Counted from the first letter of the stretch, positions 35,423-45,505 are shown. The stretch is 64,000 nt of DNA from Streptomyces sp. Isolate_45 (GCF_024721315.2 NZ_JANFAK020000004.1:61180-125179), one strand, 5' to 3'. The notes: a model not told the origin generated them from the sequence alone. Numbers and translations: made by a program.

Positions 35423-36337
35423 GTGACCACCCTCGCCGCCCCCTCGTCCGCCCTCGCCCCCCGCCGGGCCTGGCTCGCCGACCTCCCCGTGCTGCTCGTC
35501 GCCGTCGTCTGGGGCGGCAGCTACCTCGCGGCCAAGGGCATCACCACCACCCACACCGTCATCGCGGTGCTCGTGCTGCGCTTCGCGCTCGTGCTGCCCG
35601 TCCTCGTCATCGCCGGCTGGTCGCGGCTGCGCGCCCTGAGCGCCCCCCAACTGCGCGGCGCGGGGGCGCTGGGCCTCGTACTCGGCGGGATCTTCCTGCT
35701 GGAGACGTACGGGGTGGTGCACACCTCCGCCACCAACGCCGGGTTGATCATCAGCCTGACGATGATCCTCACGCCCCTCGCCGAGTCGGCCGTCCGCCGG
35801 ACCGCGCCCTCGCCCGCCTTCCTCGGCGCCGCCGCCGTGTCCGTCGCGGGGGTCGTGCTGCTCACCCAGGGCGCCGGGTTCACCGCCCCCGGCCTCGGCG
35901 ACCTGCTCATCCTCGGCGCCGCCCTCGCCCGCACCCTCCACGTGCTGCTGATGGCCCGGATCAAGGCCGTCCAGGACGCCGACTCGCTGTCCCTGACCAC
36001 CGTCCAGCTCGGCAGCGCCGTCCTGGTGTTCGCCGTGCTCGCGGCGCTGCCCGGTACGGGCGCCTCCCCGTGGGCGGCCGCGGCCGACTTCGGCGTCGCG
36101 CAGTGGGCCGGACTCGCCTTCCTCTCCGTCTTCTGCACCCTCTTCGCCTTCTTCGTGCAGATGTGGGCCGTACGCCGCACCTCGCCGTCCCGGGTCAGCC
36201 TGCTGCTCGGCACCGAACCCCTCTGGGCGGCCGCGGCGGGCATCGCCATCGGCGGGGAGCACATCGGCGCCGTCGGGCTGACCGGGGTCGTCCTCGTACT
36301 GGCCGGTACCGCGTGGGGCCGTCGCGCCGCAGGCTGA
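35423..36337 (+). CDS. EamA/DMT-superfamily transporter
   Basis: A 304-residue transporter with ten predicted helices in two EamA repeats. The first repeat starts at LLVAVVWGGSYLAAKG and has the family segment ETYGVVHTSATNAGLI; the second ends with SLLLGTEPLWAAAAGIAIGGE. DMT proteins export amino acids, drugs or metabolites; the substrate cannot be inferred. GTG 35423 has GGAG at 8 bases; an upstream in-frame ATG at 35300 would add 41 residues with poor coding quality. Confidence 0.88.
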   Translation: MTTLAAPSSALAPRRAWLADLPVLLVAVVWGGSYLAAKGITTTHTVIAVLVLRFALVLPVLVIAGWSRLRALSAPQLRGAGALGLVLGGIFLLETYGVVHTSATNAGLIISLTMILTPLAESAVRRTAPSPAFLGAAAVSVAGVVLLTQGAGFTAPGLGDLLILGAALARTLHVLLMARIKAVQDADSLSLTTVQLGSAVLVFAVLAALPGTGASPWAAAADFGVAQWAGLAFLSVFCTLFAFFVQMWAVRRTSPSRVSLLLGTEPLWAAAAGIAIGGEHIGAVGLTGVVLVLAGTAWGRRAAG

Positions 36338-36393
36338 ACGATTGTCCGAAAGTAGCTCCTACCCGCTTGATCGTCGGGCCTACTGTGGCCGTC

Positions 36394-37578
36394 ATGCCCG
36401 TTCTCGACATCAGTTCGATCGCCGAAGACTTCAACGAAGACCCGTACCCGCACTACGCGCGGATGCGGGAAGAGGGACCCGTACACCGGGTCAAGGCGAC
36501 GGACGGCACGGAAATCTGTCTCATCGTCGGGGACGAGGCGGCGCGGCAGGCCCTCGTCCACCCCGCCATCTCGAAGAACTGGCTGACCTCCGGCCGCAGC
36601 TTCGCCGACCGCGAGACCACCGACGCGAGCGACAACATGCACCGCGCCGACCCGCCCCACCACACACGGCTGCGCCGGCTGGTCTCGCGCCCCTTCACCT
36701 CGCGCCGCGTCGAGGACCTGCGCCCCCGCGTCCAGCAGATCACGGACGACCTGCTCGACGCGATGGAGTCGGACCCCGCCCGCGGCGCGGACCTGGTCAC
36801 CTCGTTCGCGCACCCCCTGCCGATGACGGTCATCTGCGAGCTCCTCGGGGTGCCCGACGCCGAACGCGAGCCCTTCGGTGCCTGGTCCGTCGAGATCGTC
36901 TCGCCCACCGGCCAGGAGGCCGAGGACACCGCCCTGCGGGAGATGACCGCCTACCTCACCGAACTCACCGACGCCAAGCGCGCCGACCCCGGCGAGGACC
37001 TGCTCAGCGCCTGGACCCTGAGCCGCGACGACGACGGCGACCGCCTCACCCCGCGGGAACTCGTCGCCATGGCCTTCCTGCTGATGATCGGCGGCTTCGA
37101 GACCACCAGCCACCTCATCACCAACGGCGTACGGGCGCTGCTCGCGCACCCCGAGCAGCTCGCCGCGCTGCGCGCCGACTTCGACGGGCTGATCGACGGG
37201 GCGGTCGAGGAGATCCTGCGCTACGACGGCCCGGTGGAGACCTCCACCTTCCGCTTCGCCCGCGAGGACCTGGAGATCGGCGGCACCTTCATCGAGGAGG
37301 GCTCGGCGGTCCTGATCTCCCTGGCCGGCGCCGACCGCGACCCGTCCCGCTTCGCGGAGCCCGACGTCTTCGACATCCGCCGCCGGGGCCCGGGCCACAT
37401 GGCCTTCGGCCACGGCATCCACTTCTGCCTGGGCGCCCCGCTCGCCCGCATGGAGGGCCGCATCGCCCTGCGCGCCCTGCTGGAGCGCTTCCCGGACCTC
37501 GCCGAGGTGCCCGGACAGCGAGAATGGATCAGCGGCGCCCTGGTCCGGGGCGTCAAGCAGTACCCGGTGCGCTGGTAG
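36394..37578 (+). CDS. Cytochrome P450
   Basis: A 394-residue soluble bacterial P450. The I-helix is FLLMIGGFETTSH (acid-alcohol pair E-T), the K-helix ExxR is in EEILRYDG, and the heme loop is FGHGIHFCLGAPLARMEG with axial Cys345. The family resembles CYP107/CYP105-like actinobacterial enzymes. No ferredoxin or reductase gene lies beside it. ATG 36394 lacks a clear ribosome site; TACTGT seven bases upstream could be the -10 of a leaderless transcript. Confidence 0.94.
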   Translation: MPVLDISSIAEDFNEDPYPHYARMREEGPVHRVKATDGTEICLIVGDEAARQALVHPAISKNWLTSGRSFADRETTDASDNMHRADPPHHTRLRRLVSRPFTSRRVEDLRPRVQQITDDLLDAMESDPARGADLVTSFAHPLPMTVICELLGVPDAEREPFGAWSVEIVSPTGQEAEDTALREMTAYLTELTDAKRADPGEDLLSAWTLSRDDDGDRLTPRELVAMAFLLMIGGFETTSHLITNGVRALLAHPEQLAALRADFDGLIDGAVEEILRYDGPVETSTFRFAREDLEIGGTFIEEGSAVLISLAGADRDPSRFAEPDVFDIRRRGPGHMAFGHGIHFCLGAPLARMEGRIALRALLERFPDLAEVPGQREWISGALVRGVKQYPVRW

Positions 37579-37612
37579 GAGCCGGGCCGTGAACGCCCGT
37601 CGCCGGGCCCAC

Positions 37613-38617
37613 TCACAGATCGGGGAGCTCCGCCGGTCGCACCGGCCGGCGCTCCCGCCGGGACAGCTCGCACGCCTCCGCGACCCGGAAGGCGGCGAGC
37701 GCCTCCCGACCGTCGCACGGGTTGGGGCCCTCGCCGCGGACCAGCCGGACGAAGGCCGCCAGCTCGGCCTCGTACGCCGGGCCGAAGCGCTCCAGGAACC
37801 CGCCCCAGGGCTTGCTCGCCGCGGGCGGGCCCTGCGGTTCGGTGGAGGCGATCGGCGTACGGTCGTCCAGCCCGGCGGAAACCTGGTCCCGTTCCCCGGC
37901 CAGCTCCATCCGGACGTCGTACCCGGCGCCGTTGCACCGGGTCCCGGAGCTGGTGACGAGCGTCCCGTCGTCCAGGCTCAGGAGGGCCGCGGCGGTGTCG
38001 ACGTCGCCGCTCTCGCGGAACCGCGGCGGCCCCGCGTCCGAAGCGGCCGAGTACACCTCGACGACCTCGTGCCCGGTCACCCAGCGGACCATGTCGAAGT
38101 CGTGCACCAGGCAGTCCCGGTACAGGCCCCCCGAGGTCGCCAGGTACCCGGCCGTCGGCGGAGCCGGGTCGGACGTCATCGTCCGTACGGTGTGCAGCCG
38201 GCCCAGCGCGCCCGAGCGCACCAGGTCCCGCGCGGCGCGCAGGCCCGCGTCGAAACGCCGCATGAAGCCCAGCTGGAGCACCCCGCCGGCGGCCGTCACC
38301 TCCCGCAGCACGGCGAGGCTGCGGGCCAGGTCCGGGGCCATCGGCTTCTCGCAGAACACCGGCAGCCCGGCGCGCACCGCCCGCAGCACCAGCTCGGCGT
38401 GCCCCTCCGTCGAACAGGCCACGACCAGGGCGTCCACCCCCCAGGTGAAGACCTGGTCGACGCTCGGCGCGGCCGTGGCCCCCAGCCGGTCCGCGAGGCG
38501 TGCGGCCCGACCGGGGTCGGCGTCGGCGAGCAGCAGCGAGCCGGCGTCCGGGTGGCGGGCCAGTGTGGCCGCGTGGAACGAACCGATGCGGCCGGTTCCG
38601 ATGAGCCCGATGCGCAT
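37613..38617 (-). CDS. Gfo/Idh/MocA-family oxidoreductase (inositol 2-dehydrogenase-like)
   Basis: A 334-residue NAD(P)-dependent dehydrogenase: N-terminal Rossmann motif GLIGTGRIGSFHA (residues 4-16), the conserved CEKPMAPD with catalytic Lys, and GGLYRDCLVHDFDMVRW carrying the D-x3-H pair. This pattern is closest to inositol 2-dehydrogenases (IolG). It is divergent from a sugar-type ABC uptake operon, which supports a role in using an imported polyol or sugar. ATG 38617 is chosen; the ribosome site is weak. Confidence 0.88.
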   Translation of the reverse strand: MRIGLIGTGRIGSFHAATLARHPDAGSLLLADADPGRAARLADRLGATAAPSVDQVFTWGVDALVVACSTEGHAELVLRAVRAGLPVFCEKPMAPDLARSLAVLREVTAAGGVLQLGFMRRFDAGLRAARDLVRSGALGRLHTVRTMTSDPAPPTAGYLATSGGLYRDCLVHDFDMVRWVTGHEVVEVYSAASDAGPPRFRESGDVDTAAALLSLDDGTLVTSSGTRCNGAGYDVRMELAGERDQVSAGLDDRTPIASTEPQGPPAASKPWGGFLERFGPAYEAELAAFVRLVRGEGPNPCDGREALAAFRVAEACELSRRERRPVRPAELPDL

Positions 38618-38759
38618 GCACTCAACCTGACCCCGTACGGGGGACCTGTCAATCTGCCCGAGCATGCCCCGATGGCCCTTCATGGTCCACTGTGGCGGAT
38701 ACTGGGCGGCTGGAACCGGAATGACCGATTGATGGCGGACGAGGGAAGGGCGCGGCGAC

Positions 38760-39773
38760 GTGGCTAGGGTTCGGACAGGGGTACGCGTCGTGGGCGCCGT
38801 GCTCGCGGTGGTACTGGGAGCCTCCCTCGCGGGCTGCAGCAGTACCGGCGGAAAGCGGGCCGAGGAACGGGCCAAGGCCGCCGAGGCGGGCCGACCGGCC
38901 GTGTCCACACCGCGCTGGACCTTCGCGATGGTCACCCACGCGGGCGACGGGGACACCTTCTGGGACATCGTGCAGAAGGGCGCCAAGGAGGCCTCGGCGA
39001 AGGACAACATCAACTTCGTCTACTCCCACGACGACCAGGCGCAGCAGCAGGCCCAGTTCGTGCAGAACGCCATCGACCAGAAGGTCGACGGGATCATCGT
39101 CAGCCTCGCCAAGCCCGACGCCCTCAAGGACGTCATCGGCAAGGCGGTCAAGGCCGGCATCCCGGTGATCACGGTCAACTCCGGATCCGCCCAGTCCGCC
39201 GCCTACGGGGCCCTCACCCACATCGGACAGGACGAGGAGATCGCGGGCGAGGCGGTCGGCGCCGAGCTCACCAAGCGCGGAAGGAAGAAGGCCGTCTGCA
39301 TCCTGCACGAGCAGGGCAACGTCGGCCACGAGCAGCGCTGCGCCGGAGCGAAGAAGACCTTCTCCGGCGGGACCATGGAGAACCTCTACGTCGAGGGCAC
39401 CAACATGCCGTCCGTGCAGGCGGCCATCCAGGCGAAGCTCCAGGCCGACCCGTCCGTCGACGCGCTCGTCACGCTCGGCGCCCCGTTCGCCCCGACCGCC
39501 GTCAAGGCGAAGGACGCGGCGGGCAGCAAGGCCGAGGTGGACACCTTCGACCTCAACGAATCCGTCGCCCGGGACCTGAAGTCCGGCGCACTCGGCTTCG
39601 CCGTGGACCAGCAGCCCTACCTCCAGGGCTACCAGGCCGTGGACCTGCTGTGGCTCTACCGCTACAACGCGGACGTCCTCGGCGGCGGCCGCCCGGTGCT
39701 CACCGGGCCGCAGATCGTCACGGGGGCCGAGGCCGCCGAGCTGGAGAAGTACATCAAGCGGGGTACCCGGTGA
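38760..39773 (+). CDS. Sugar ABC transporter substrate-binding lipoprotein
   Basis: A 337-residue periplasmic-binding-protein-like lipoprotein. Lipobox LAGC with Cys26. The mature part is a type 1 sugar-binding fold (ribose/inositol/fructose group): [55 protein letters not shown], and [21 protein letters not shown] near the C-terminus. GTG 38760 follows AAGGG. It opens a five-gene operon with 4-base overlaps between most genes. The sugar is unknown; the divergent inositol-dehydrogenase-like gene hints at a polyol. Confidence 0.92.
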   Translation: MARVRTGVRVVGAVLAVVLGASLAGCSSTGGKRAEERAKAAEAGRPAVSTPRWTFAMVTHAGDGDTFWDIVQKGAKEASAKDNINFVYSHDDQAQQQAQFVQNAIDQKVDGIIVSLAKPDALKDVIGKAVKAGIPVITVNSGSAQSAAYGALTHIGQDEEIAGEAVGAELTKRGRKKAVCILHEQGNVGHEQRCAGAKKTFSGGTMENLYVEGTNMPSVQAAIQAKLQADPSVDALVTLGAPFAPTAVKAKDAAGSKAEVDTFDLNESVARDLKSGALGFAVDQQPYLQGYQAVDLLWLYRYNADVLGGGRPVLTGPQIVTGAEAAELEKYIKRGTR

Positions 39774-40807
39774 GCGCCGCAGCCCCCACCGCCGACGAGC
39801 GCCTCGCACCGGCCTCCCCGCTGCGCCGCCTCCTCGCCCGCCCCGAGCTGGGCGCGGTCGTCGGAGCGGTCGCCGTCTTCGTCTTCTTCTCCTTCGCGGC
39901 CGACAGTTTCCTGCGGGCCTCCAGCCTGAGCACGATCCTCTACTCGGCCTCCACCATCGGGATCATGGCGGTGCCGGTCGCGATGCTCATGATCGGCGGG
40001 GAGTTCGACCTCTCCGCGGGCGTCATGGTCACCACGTCGGCCCTGTTCAGCTCGATGTTCAGTTACCAGATGACGGCGAACGTGTGGGTCGGCGTGCTGG
40101 TGTCGCTGCTGGTCACCCTGGCGATCGGTTTCTTCAACGGGTTCATGCTGACCCGCACGAAGCTGCCGAGCTTCATCATCACGCTCGGCACCTTCCTGAT
40201 GCTGACCGGACTGAACCTCGGCTTCACCAAGCTGATCAGCGGCTCCGTCTCCACCAAGAGCATCGCCGACATGGAGGGCTTCTCCTCCGCCCGGGCGCTC
40301 TTCGCGTCCCAGTGGAACATCGGCTCCGTCACGCTCAAGGTCACCATCCTGTGGTGGCTGGTCCTCGTCGCCGTCGCCACCTGGATCCTGCTGCGCACCC
40401 GCGCCGGCAACTGGATCTTCGCCGTGGGCGGCGGGGCCGACGCGGCCCGCGCGACCGGCGTGCCCGTGGTCAAGACCCGCATCGGCCTCTACATGGGCGT
40501 CGCGCTGTGCGCCTGGATCTCCGGGCAGCACATCCTGTTCTCCTTCGACGTCGTGCAGTCGGGCGAGGGCGTCGGCAACGAGTTCCTGTACATCATCGCG
40601 GCCGTCATCGGCGGCTGTCTGATGACCGGCGGCTACGGCTCCGCCATCGGCTCGGCCGTCGGCGCCTTCATCTTCGGCATGACCAGCAACGGCATCGTCT
40701 ACGCCCAGTGGAACCCGGACTGGTTCAAGTTCTTCCTCGGCGGGATGCTGCTGCTGGCCACCCTGCTGAACGCATGGGTGCGCAAGCGGGCGGAGGCGAG
40801 CAAGTGA
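39770..40807 (+). CDS. Sugar ABC transporter permease
   Basis: A 345-residue permease of the RbsC/FrcC group with about nine helices. Family markers are [13 protein letters not shown] near residue 85, [17 protein letters not shown] and [28 protein letters not shown] 39770 overlaps the stop of the binding protein (GTGA), and its own stop overlaps the ATPase start in the same way. Confidence 0.94.
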   Translation: MSAAAPTADERLAPASPLRRLLARPELGAVVGAVAVFVFFSFAADSFLRASSLSTILYSASTIGIMAVPVAMLMIGGEFDLSAGVMVTTSALFSSMFSYQMTANVWVGVLVSLLVTLAIGFFNGFMLTRTKLPSFIITLGTFLMLTGLNLGFTKLISGSVSTKSIADMEGFSSARALFASQWNIGSVTLKVTILWWLVLVAVATWILLRTRAGNWIFAVGGGADAARATGVPVVKTRIGLYMGVALCAWISGQHILFSFDVVQSGEGVGNEFLYIIAAVIGGCLMTGGYGSAIGSAVGAFIFGMTSNGIVYAQWNPDWFKFFLGGMLLLATLLNAWVRKRAEASK

Positions 40808-41664
40808 GCACGGAACCCGCGCCCGGCGCGCAGACCGGTACGGCCCTGGTGCGGCTGACCGACGTCAGCAAGTACTACGGCAACATCCGCGCCCTCCAGG
40901 GCGTCTCCCTGGAGGTCTCGGCCGGCGAGATCACATGCGTGCTCGGCGACAACGGCGCCGGCAAGTCCACCCTCATCAAGATCATCGCGGGGCTGCACCG
41001 GCACGACGCCGGCACCTTCGAGATCGAGGGCGAGGAAACCGCCCTCGCCAACCCCCGCGCGGCCCTCGACCGCGGCATCGCCACCGTCTACCAGGACCTC
41101 GCGGTCGTCCCGCTCATGCCCGTCTGGCGGAACTTCTTCCTCGGCTCCGAGCCGACGAAGGGCCGCGGCCCGCTGCGCCGCCTCGACGTGGACCTCATGC
41201 GCCGCACCACCCGCGCCGAGCTGCTGCGCATGGGCATCGACCTGCGCGACGTGGACCAGCCCATCGGCACCCTGTCCGGCGGCGAGCGCCAGTGCGTGGC
41301 CATCGCCCGGGCCGTGTACTTCGGCGCGAAGGTCCTCGTCCTGGACGAGCCGACCGCCGCCCTCGGAGTGAAGCAGTCCGGCGTCGTCCTCAAGTACGTC
41401 GCCGCCGCCCGCGACGCGGGCCTCGGCGTGGTCCTCATCACCCACAACCCGCACCACGCGTACCTGGTGGGGGACCGTTTCGTGCTCCTCAAGCGCGGCA
41501 CGATGGCCGGCAGCCACACCCGGGAATCGATCACCCTGGACGAGCTCACCCGCCAGATGGCGGGCGGCTCCGAGCTGGACGAGCTGAGCCACGAGCTGGA
41601 GCGGGTGGCAGAATCAGGACCGGACGCCGCACCCGGCGCCGCACCGGGCACCACCGCACACTGA
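40804..41664 (+). CDS. Sugar ABC transporter ATP-binding protein, single-domain
   Basis: A 286-residue ATPase with Walker [14 protein letters not shown]-loop VYQDLAVVP, signature [15 protein letters not shown] and Walker [13 protein letters not shown]. The switch position reads [14 protein letters not shown]. It has one nucleotide-binding domain, as in FrcA of the fructose system, not the two of RbsA or XylG. The C-terminus is an Ala/Gly/Pro tail. GTG 40804 overlaps the permease stop; the ROK kinase gene follows after 16 bases. Confidence 0.93.
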   Translation: MSTEPAPGAQTGTALVRLTDVSKYYGNIRALQGVSLEVSAGEITCVLGDNGAGKSTLIKIIAGLHRHDAGTFEIEGEETALANPRAALDRGIATVYQDLAVVPLMPVWRNFFLGSEPTKGRGPLRRLDVDLMRRTTRAELLRMGIDLRDVDQPIGTLSGGERQCVAIARAVYFGAKVLVLDEPTAALGVKQSGVVLKYVAAARDAGLGVVLITHNPHHAYLVGDRFVLLKRGTMAGSHTRESITLDELTRQMAGGSELDELSHELERVAESGPDAAPGAAPGTTAH

Positions 41665-41680
41665 GGGACGACACGACTCG

Positions 41681-42868
41681 ATGAGCACGTACCGGGACTT
41701 CACGCTCGCCCACCGGGGGGCGGCGCGGGGCACCGTCCTGCGGACCGTCGGGACCCGTGAGCGCAGGTCGCTGCTGACCGCCCCGCGCGTCCCGACCGTC
41801 GGCATCGACATCGGCGGCACCAAGGTGATGGCCGGTGTCGTGGACGCCGACGGGGTCATCCTGGAGAAGATCCGCGCCGAGACCCCCGACAAGTCCAAGA
41901 GCGCCAAGGTCGTCGAGGACACCATCGTCGAGCTGGTGCTGGACCTGTCCGACCGGCACGACGTCCACGCGGTGGGCATCGGCGCGGCCGGGTGGGTCGA
42001 CGCCGATCGCTCCCGCGTCCTGTTCGCCCCCCACCTGGCCTGGCGCGACGAGCCGCTGCGCGACGCCCTCCAGTCGCGGCTCGCGGTCCCGGTCATGGTG
42101 GACAACGATGCCAACACCGCCGCCTGGGCCGAATGGCGCTTCGGCGCCGGCCGCGGCGAGGACCACCTCGTCATGATCACGCTGGGGACCGGCATCGGCG
42201 GCGCGATCCTCGAAGGCGGCCAGGTCAAACGGGGCCGCTACGGGGTCGCCGGCGAGTTCGGCCACATGCAGGTCGTGCCCGGAGGGCACCGCTGCCCCTG
42301 CGGCAACCGCGGCTGCTGGGAGCAGTACAGCTCCGGCAACGCGCTGGTCCGCGAGGCCCGCGAGCTGGCCGCCGCCGACTCCCCGGTCGCCTACAACATC
42401 ATCGCCCGCGTCGGCGGCAACGTCGCCGAGATCACCGGCCCGCTCATCACCGAGCTGGCCCGCGAGGGCGACGCCATGTGCGTCGAGCTCCTCCAGGACA
42501 TCGGCCAGTGGCTCGGCGTCGGCATCGCCAACCTCGCCGCCGCCCTCGACCCCTCCTGCTTCGTCATCGGCGGCGGCGTCAGCGCCGCCGACGACCTGCT
42601 CATCGGCCCCGCCCGGGACGCCTTCCGCCGCCACCTCACCGGTCGCGGCTACCGCCCCGAGGCCCGCATCGCCAAGGCCCAGCTCGGCCCCGAGGCCGGC
42701 ATGGTCGGCGCCGCCGACCTCGCCCGGCTCGTCGCCCGCCGATTCCGGCGTGCCACCCGCCGCCGCGTCGAGCGCCACGAACGCTACGAGCGCTACGCGC
42801 AGCTCGGCCGGCGCGCCGCCACCGGCTCCACCGACGCCCCGGACGCCAAGGACACAGGACAGCCGTGA
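41681..42868 (+). CDS. ROK-family sugar kinase (glucokinase-like)
   Basis: A 395-residue ROK kinase. The phosphate loop is GIDIGGTKVMAG (near residue 44), the catalytic Asp is in VDNDANTAAWAEW, and the zinc motif is CPCGNRGCWEQYSSGNAL. It is some 80 residues longer than typical Streptomyces glucokinase, with an extra 40-residue leader and a basic, Arg-rich tail (RRFRRATRRRVERHERYERY). No HTH is present, so it is a kinase rather than a ROK repressor. Within a sugar-uptake operon it should phosphorylate the imported sugar. Confidence 0.9.
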   Translation: MSTYRDFTLAHRGAARGTVLRTVGTRERRSLLTAPRVPTVGIDIGGTKVMAGVVDADGVILEKIRAETPDKSKSAKVVEDTIVELVLDLSDRHDVHAVGIGAAGWVDADRSRVLFAPHLAWRDEPLRDALQSRLAVPVMVDNDANTAAWAEWRFGAGRGEDHLVMITLGTGIGGAILEGGQVKRGRYGVAGEFGHMQVVPGGHRCPCGNRGCWEQYSSGNALVREARELAAADSPVAYNIIARVGGNVAEITGPLITELAREGDAMCVELLQDIGQWLGVGIANLAAALDPSCFVIGGGVSAADDLLIGPARDAFRRHLTGRGYRPEARIAKAQLGPEAGMVGAADLARLVARRFRRATRRRVERHERYERYAQLGRRAATGSTDAPDAKDTGQP

Positions 42869-43455
42869 CCCCGCCCTCCCTGCCCCGCCAGGCCCCGTCC
42901 CCCGGGGCCGGCGGCACGCCCCCGCCCACCGCCGAGAACCGCAGACACGTCGTCCGACGTCGCTGGATCACCGCGATCATCATCCTGCTGCTCGTCGGGG
43001 TCCCGGCGGGCTACCTCGCCGTCTCCGCCCAGCAGAGCCGGCAGAGCGGCCGCGACAAGGCCGCCAAGGTCGGCGCGGTCAAGGTGCGCGAGGCCTGGCC
43101 GTCCAAGGTTCAGCGCAGCATCTACGAGGTGCCCATCCCGCTGCTGGCCTCACGGGTCGGCTACCTGGAGACCAACAACTGGCGCACCAGCCGGCTCTAC
43201 GTCCAGTTCGGGGTCACGCCCGCCCAGTTCGACACCTTCCTGGCGGACATCGGCACCGGCCGGGAGGCGCTCACTCCCGGAGTGTCGATCTCCCAGCACG
43301 ACGCCGGCGTCGCCGGCTGGAGCTGGAGCCCCAAGCACCGGTGGTACGGGGTCACCCTGGACGCGCGGGACCCGCGCCCCACCCGGGACGTCACGGTCGA
43401 CCTCACCAACCCGGCCAACCCCAGGGTCTACGTGGTCTCCACCACCGTTCCGTAG
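42865..43455 (+). CDS. Single-pass membrane protein of unknown function at the end of the sugar operon
   Basis: About 196 residues: a Pro-rich cytoplasmic leader, a basic stop (RRHVVRRRW), one helix (ITAIIILLLVGVPAGYLAVSA) and an extracytoplasmic domain of about 140 residues (SIYEVPIPLLASRVGYLETNNWRTSRLYVQFGVT...) with no recognised family. GTG 42865 overlaps the kinase stop by 4 bases, so it belongs to the operon. Its pattern recalls small anchored domains of unknown role in streptomycetes. Confidence 0.7.
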   Translation: MTPPSLPRQAPSPGAGGTPPPTAENRRHVVRRRWITAIIILLLVGVPAGYLAVSAQQSRQSGRDKAAKVGAVKVREAWPSKVQRSIYEVPIPLLASRVGYLETNNWRTSRLYVQFGVTPAQFDTFLADIGTGREALTPGVSISQHDAGVAGWSWSPKHRWYGVTLDARDPRPTRDVTVDLTNPANPRVYVVSTTVP

Positions 43456-43504
43456 GGCCGGCGCGGGCCCAGGCCCTGCGCCGTGAGGCCGCCCTCCGGG
43501 CGAC

Positions 43505-43533
43505 GACGGGAGTTTGACGACAGGCCCTAGCCT
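43505..43533 (+). promoter_or_regulatory. Leaderless promoter of the MBL hydrolase gene, shared with the gene at 63121
   Basis: GACGGG (43505-43510), 17 bases and TAGCCT (43528-43533) end 6 bases before ATG 43540. The 26 bases from 43505 to 43530 recur at 63086-63111 with 24 identities, at the same distance from the start of an unrelated gene. The start of transcription should be at or very near the ATG. Confidence 0.6.
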
Positions 43534-43539
43534 GGGATC

Positions 43540-44172
43540 ATGAAGCTCACCAAGCGGCTGCACTCCTGCGTCCAGTTGGAGAAGGACGGGCGCACGCTCG
43601 TCATCGACCCGGGCGCCTTCAGCGAACCCGACGCGGGCCTCGGGGCGGACGCCCTCCTGGTCACGCACGAGCACCCCGACCACTTCGAGGAGGGCCGGCT
43701 GCGGGCCGCGCTCGACGCCAACCCCGCCGCCCGGCTGTGGACGCTGCGCGCCGTCGCGCAGCGGCTCGCCCCCGCCTACCCGGGCCGCGTGCACACCGTG
43801 GGCCACGGCGACGCCTTCGACGCCGCCGGGTTCGAGGTCCGGGCGCACGGCGAACTGCACGCGGTGATCCACCCCGACATCCCGCGCGTCACCAACGTCG
43901 GCTTCCTCGTGGACGGCTCGCTCTTCCACCCCGGGGACGCCCTGACGGTGCCCGGGGTGCCCGTCGAGACGCTGATGATCCCGGTGCACGCCCCCTGGAA
44001 CAAGGTGGCCGAGGTGATCGACTACGTCCGCGAGGTCAAGCCGGCCCGGACCATCGACATCCACGACGCCTACCTCTCCGACATCGCCCGGCCCATCTAC
44101 GACACGGCCCTGAACGCCCTGTCCGGCGCCCCCCACGGCCGACTCACCGCCGGGGACCACACCGACCTGTGA
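43540..44172 (+). CDS. MBL-fold metallo-hydrolase
   Basis: A 210-residue metallo-beta-lactamase-fold protein of the UlaG/L-ascorbate-6-P lactonase-like group ('beta-lactamase superfamily hydrolase'). The metal motif is LLVTHEHPDHFEEG (H-x-H-x-D-H) near residue 48, with further ligands in LFHPGDALTVPGV and DIHDAY. The natural substrate is unknown. Probably leaderless, transcribed from the promoter at 43505-43533. Exonuclease III follows 30 bases later. Confidence 0.88.
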   Translation: MKLTKRLHSCVQLEKDGRTLVIDPGAFSEPDAGLGADALLVTHEHPDHFEEGRLRAALDANPAARLWTLRAVAQRLAPAYPGRVHTVGHGDAFDAAGFEVRAHGELHAVIHPDIPRVTNVGFLVDGSLFHPGDALTVPGVPVETLMIPVHAPWNKVAEVIDYVREVKPARTIDIHDAYLSDIARPIYDTALNALSGAPHGRLTAGDHTDL

Positions 44173-44202
44173 CTGTCGGTGCGGGGCGGTAGGTTGGGAC
44201 GC

Positions 44203-44982
44203 ATGCGCATCGCCACGTACAACGTCAACTCGATCACCGCCCGGCTGCCGCGGCTGCTCGCCTGGCTGGAGAGCTCCGGCACGGACGTGCTCTGCATCCA
44301 GGAGACCAAGTGCTCGGCGGAGCAGTTCCCGGCCGCCGAGCTGCGCGAGCTGGGCTACGAGTCCGTCGTCAACGCCACCGGCCGGTGGAACGGCGTCGCC
44401 CTGCTCTCCAAGGTCGGCATGGAGGACGTGGTGATGGGCCTGCCCGACGGGCCGGACTACGAGGGCGTGCAGGAGCCCCGCGCCATCTCCGCCACCTGCG
44501 GCGGCGTCCGCGTCTGGTCGGTCTACGTGCCCAACGGCCGCGAGGTCGAGCACGACCACTACGGCTACAAGCTGAACTGGTTCGGCGCCCTCACCACCGC
44601 CATCGCGCAAGACGCGGCGGGACCGCGCCCGTTCGCCGTGCTCGGCGACTTCAACGTGGCGCCGACCGACGAGGACGTCTACGACCCGGCGGTCTTCGCC
44701 GGCCTCACGCACGTCACCCCGGCGGAGCGCGCCGCCCTGGAGGCACTGCGGGCGGCGGGCCTGTCCGACGTCTTCCCGCGGGCGCTCAAGTACGACCGGC
44801 CGTACACCTTCTGGGACTACCGGATGCTCGCCTTCCCCAAGAACCGGGGCATGCGCATCGACCTCGTCTACGGGAACGAGCCCTTCGTCAAGGCCGTCAA
44901 GGACGCGTACGTCGACCGCGAGGAGCGCAAGGGCAAGGGCGCCTCCGACCACGCTCCGGTCGTCGTCGACCTGGAGGTCTGA
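44203..44982 (+). CDS. xth: Exodeoxyribonuclease III (AP endonuclease)
   Basis: A 259-residue exonuclease III-family enzyme for repair of abasic sites. Motifs in order: MRIATYNVNSITARLPRLLAWL, CIQETKCS (metal Glu), YVPNGREV, GDFNVAPTDEDVYDP (catalytic Asp/Asn), FWDYR, RIDLVY and the C-terminal SDHAPVVVDLEV. ATG 44203 is preceded by TAGGTT eight bases upstream, so the message may be leaderless. Confidence 0.96.
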   Translation: MRIATYNVNSITARLPRLLAWLESSGTDVLCIQETKCSAEQFPAAELRELGYESVVNATGRWNGVALLSKVGMEDVVMGLPDGPDYEGVQEPRAISATCGGVRVWSVYVPNGREVEHDHYGYKLNWFGALTTAIAQDAAGPRPFAVLGDFNVAPTDEDVYDPAVFAGLTHVTPAERAALEALRAAGLSDVFPRALKYDRPYTFWDYRMLAFPKNRGMRIDLVYGNEPFVKAVKDAYVDREERKGKGASDHAPVVVDLEV

Positions 44983-45064
44983 GCACCCGGCCGGGATCCC
45001 GCGATCCCGGCCGGACAGGCGCGCCCTGTGGCCGGCGGCCGTTCCTGGTGCCACGCTGGACCGC

Positions 45065-45505
45065 ATGCACATCCCTTTCCTGGCCAACTGGCTGAACCGG
45101 CACGAAACGGAACAGGGTGCGGGACTCGCCGTCGCCCTCGCGGACGATCCCGAGGGCATCGCCGAACTGTTCTCGGAGTGCGAGATGCTGCGGGCCCAGG
45201 CGAGATCGGCCGGTCTCGAACTCGACCAGACCCCCGGCTCGTTGGAGGCGCTCGACCAACTGATGCCGCGCTGGCGGCGGGATCCCGAAGCCGTCCCCTG
45301 GTTGGGCAACGACGCCGGTTTCTACCTCGGGACGGTGATCGTCCGGACGGTCCCGGGAGCAGCCTGGCAGGTCTGGCCGAACGGCTGCCCGCTGATCCGG
45401 CTGGAGTCGGGCCGGGAACTGGACGTGATCGCGTCGGGGGTCTCCTGGGCGATGACCGGGTCGCCCGAACTCGGCCAGGCCTACGCCGAGGCCTCCGAGG
45501 CCTGA
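45065..45505 (+). CDS. DUF6278-like protein of unknown function
   Basis: A 146-residue soluble protein. It looks like the actinobacterial DUF6278 family (MHIPFLANWLNRHETEQGAGLAVALADDPEGIAELFSECEMLR; WQVWPNGCPLIRLESGRELDVIA); I assign this from memory of the family pattern. No motifs of catalysis are evident. ATG 45065 has no strong ribosome site and may be leaderless. It stands alone between exonuclease III and the glutamate transporter operon. Confidence 0.7.
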   Translation: MHIPFLANWLNRHETEQGAGLAVALADDPEGIAELFSECEMLRAQARSAGLELDQTPGSLEALDQLMPRWRRDPEAVPWLGNDAGFYLGTVIVRTVPGAAWQVWPNGCPLIRLESGRELDVIASGVSWAMTGSPELGQAYAEASEA

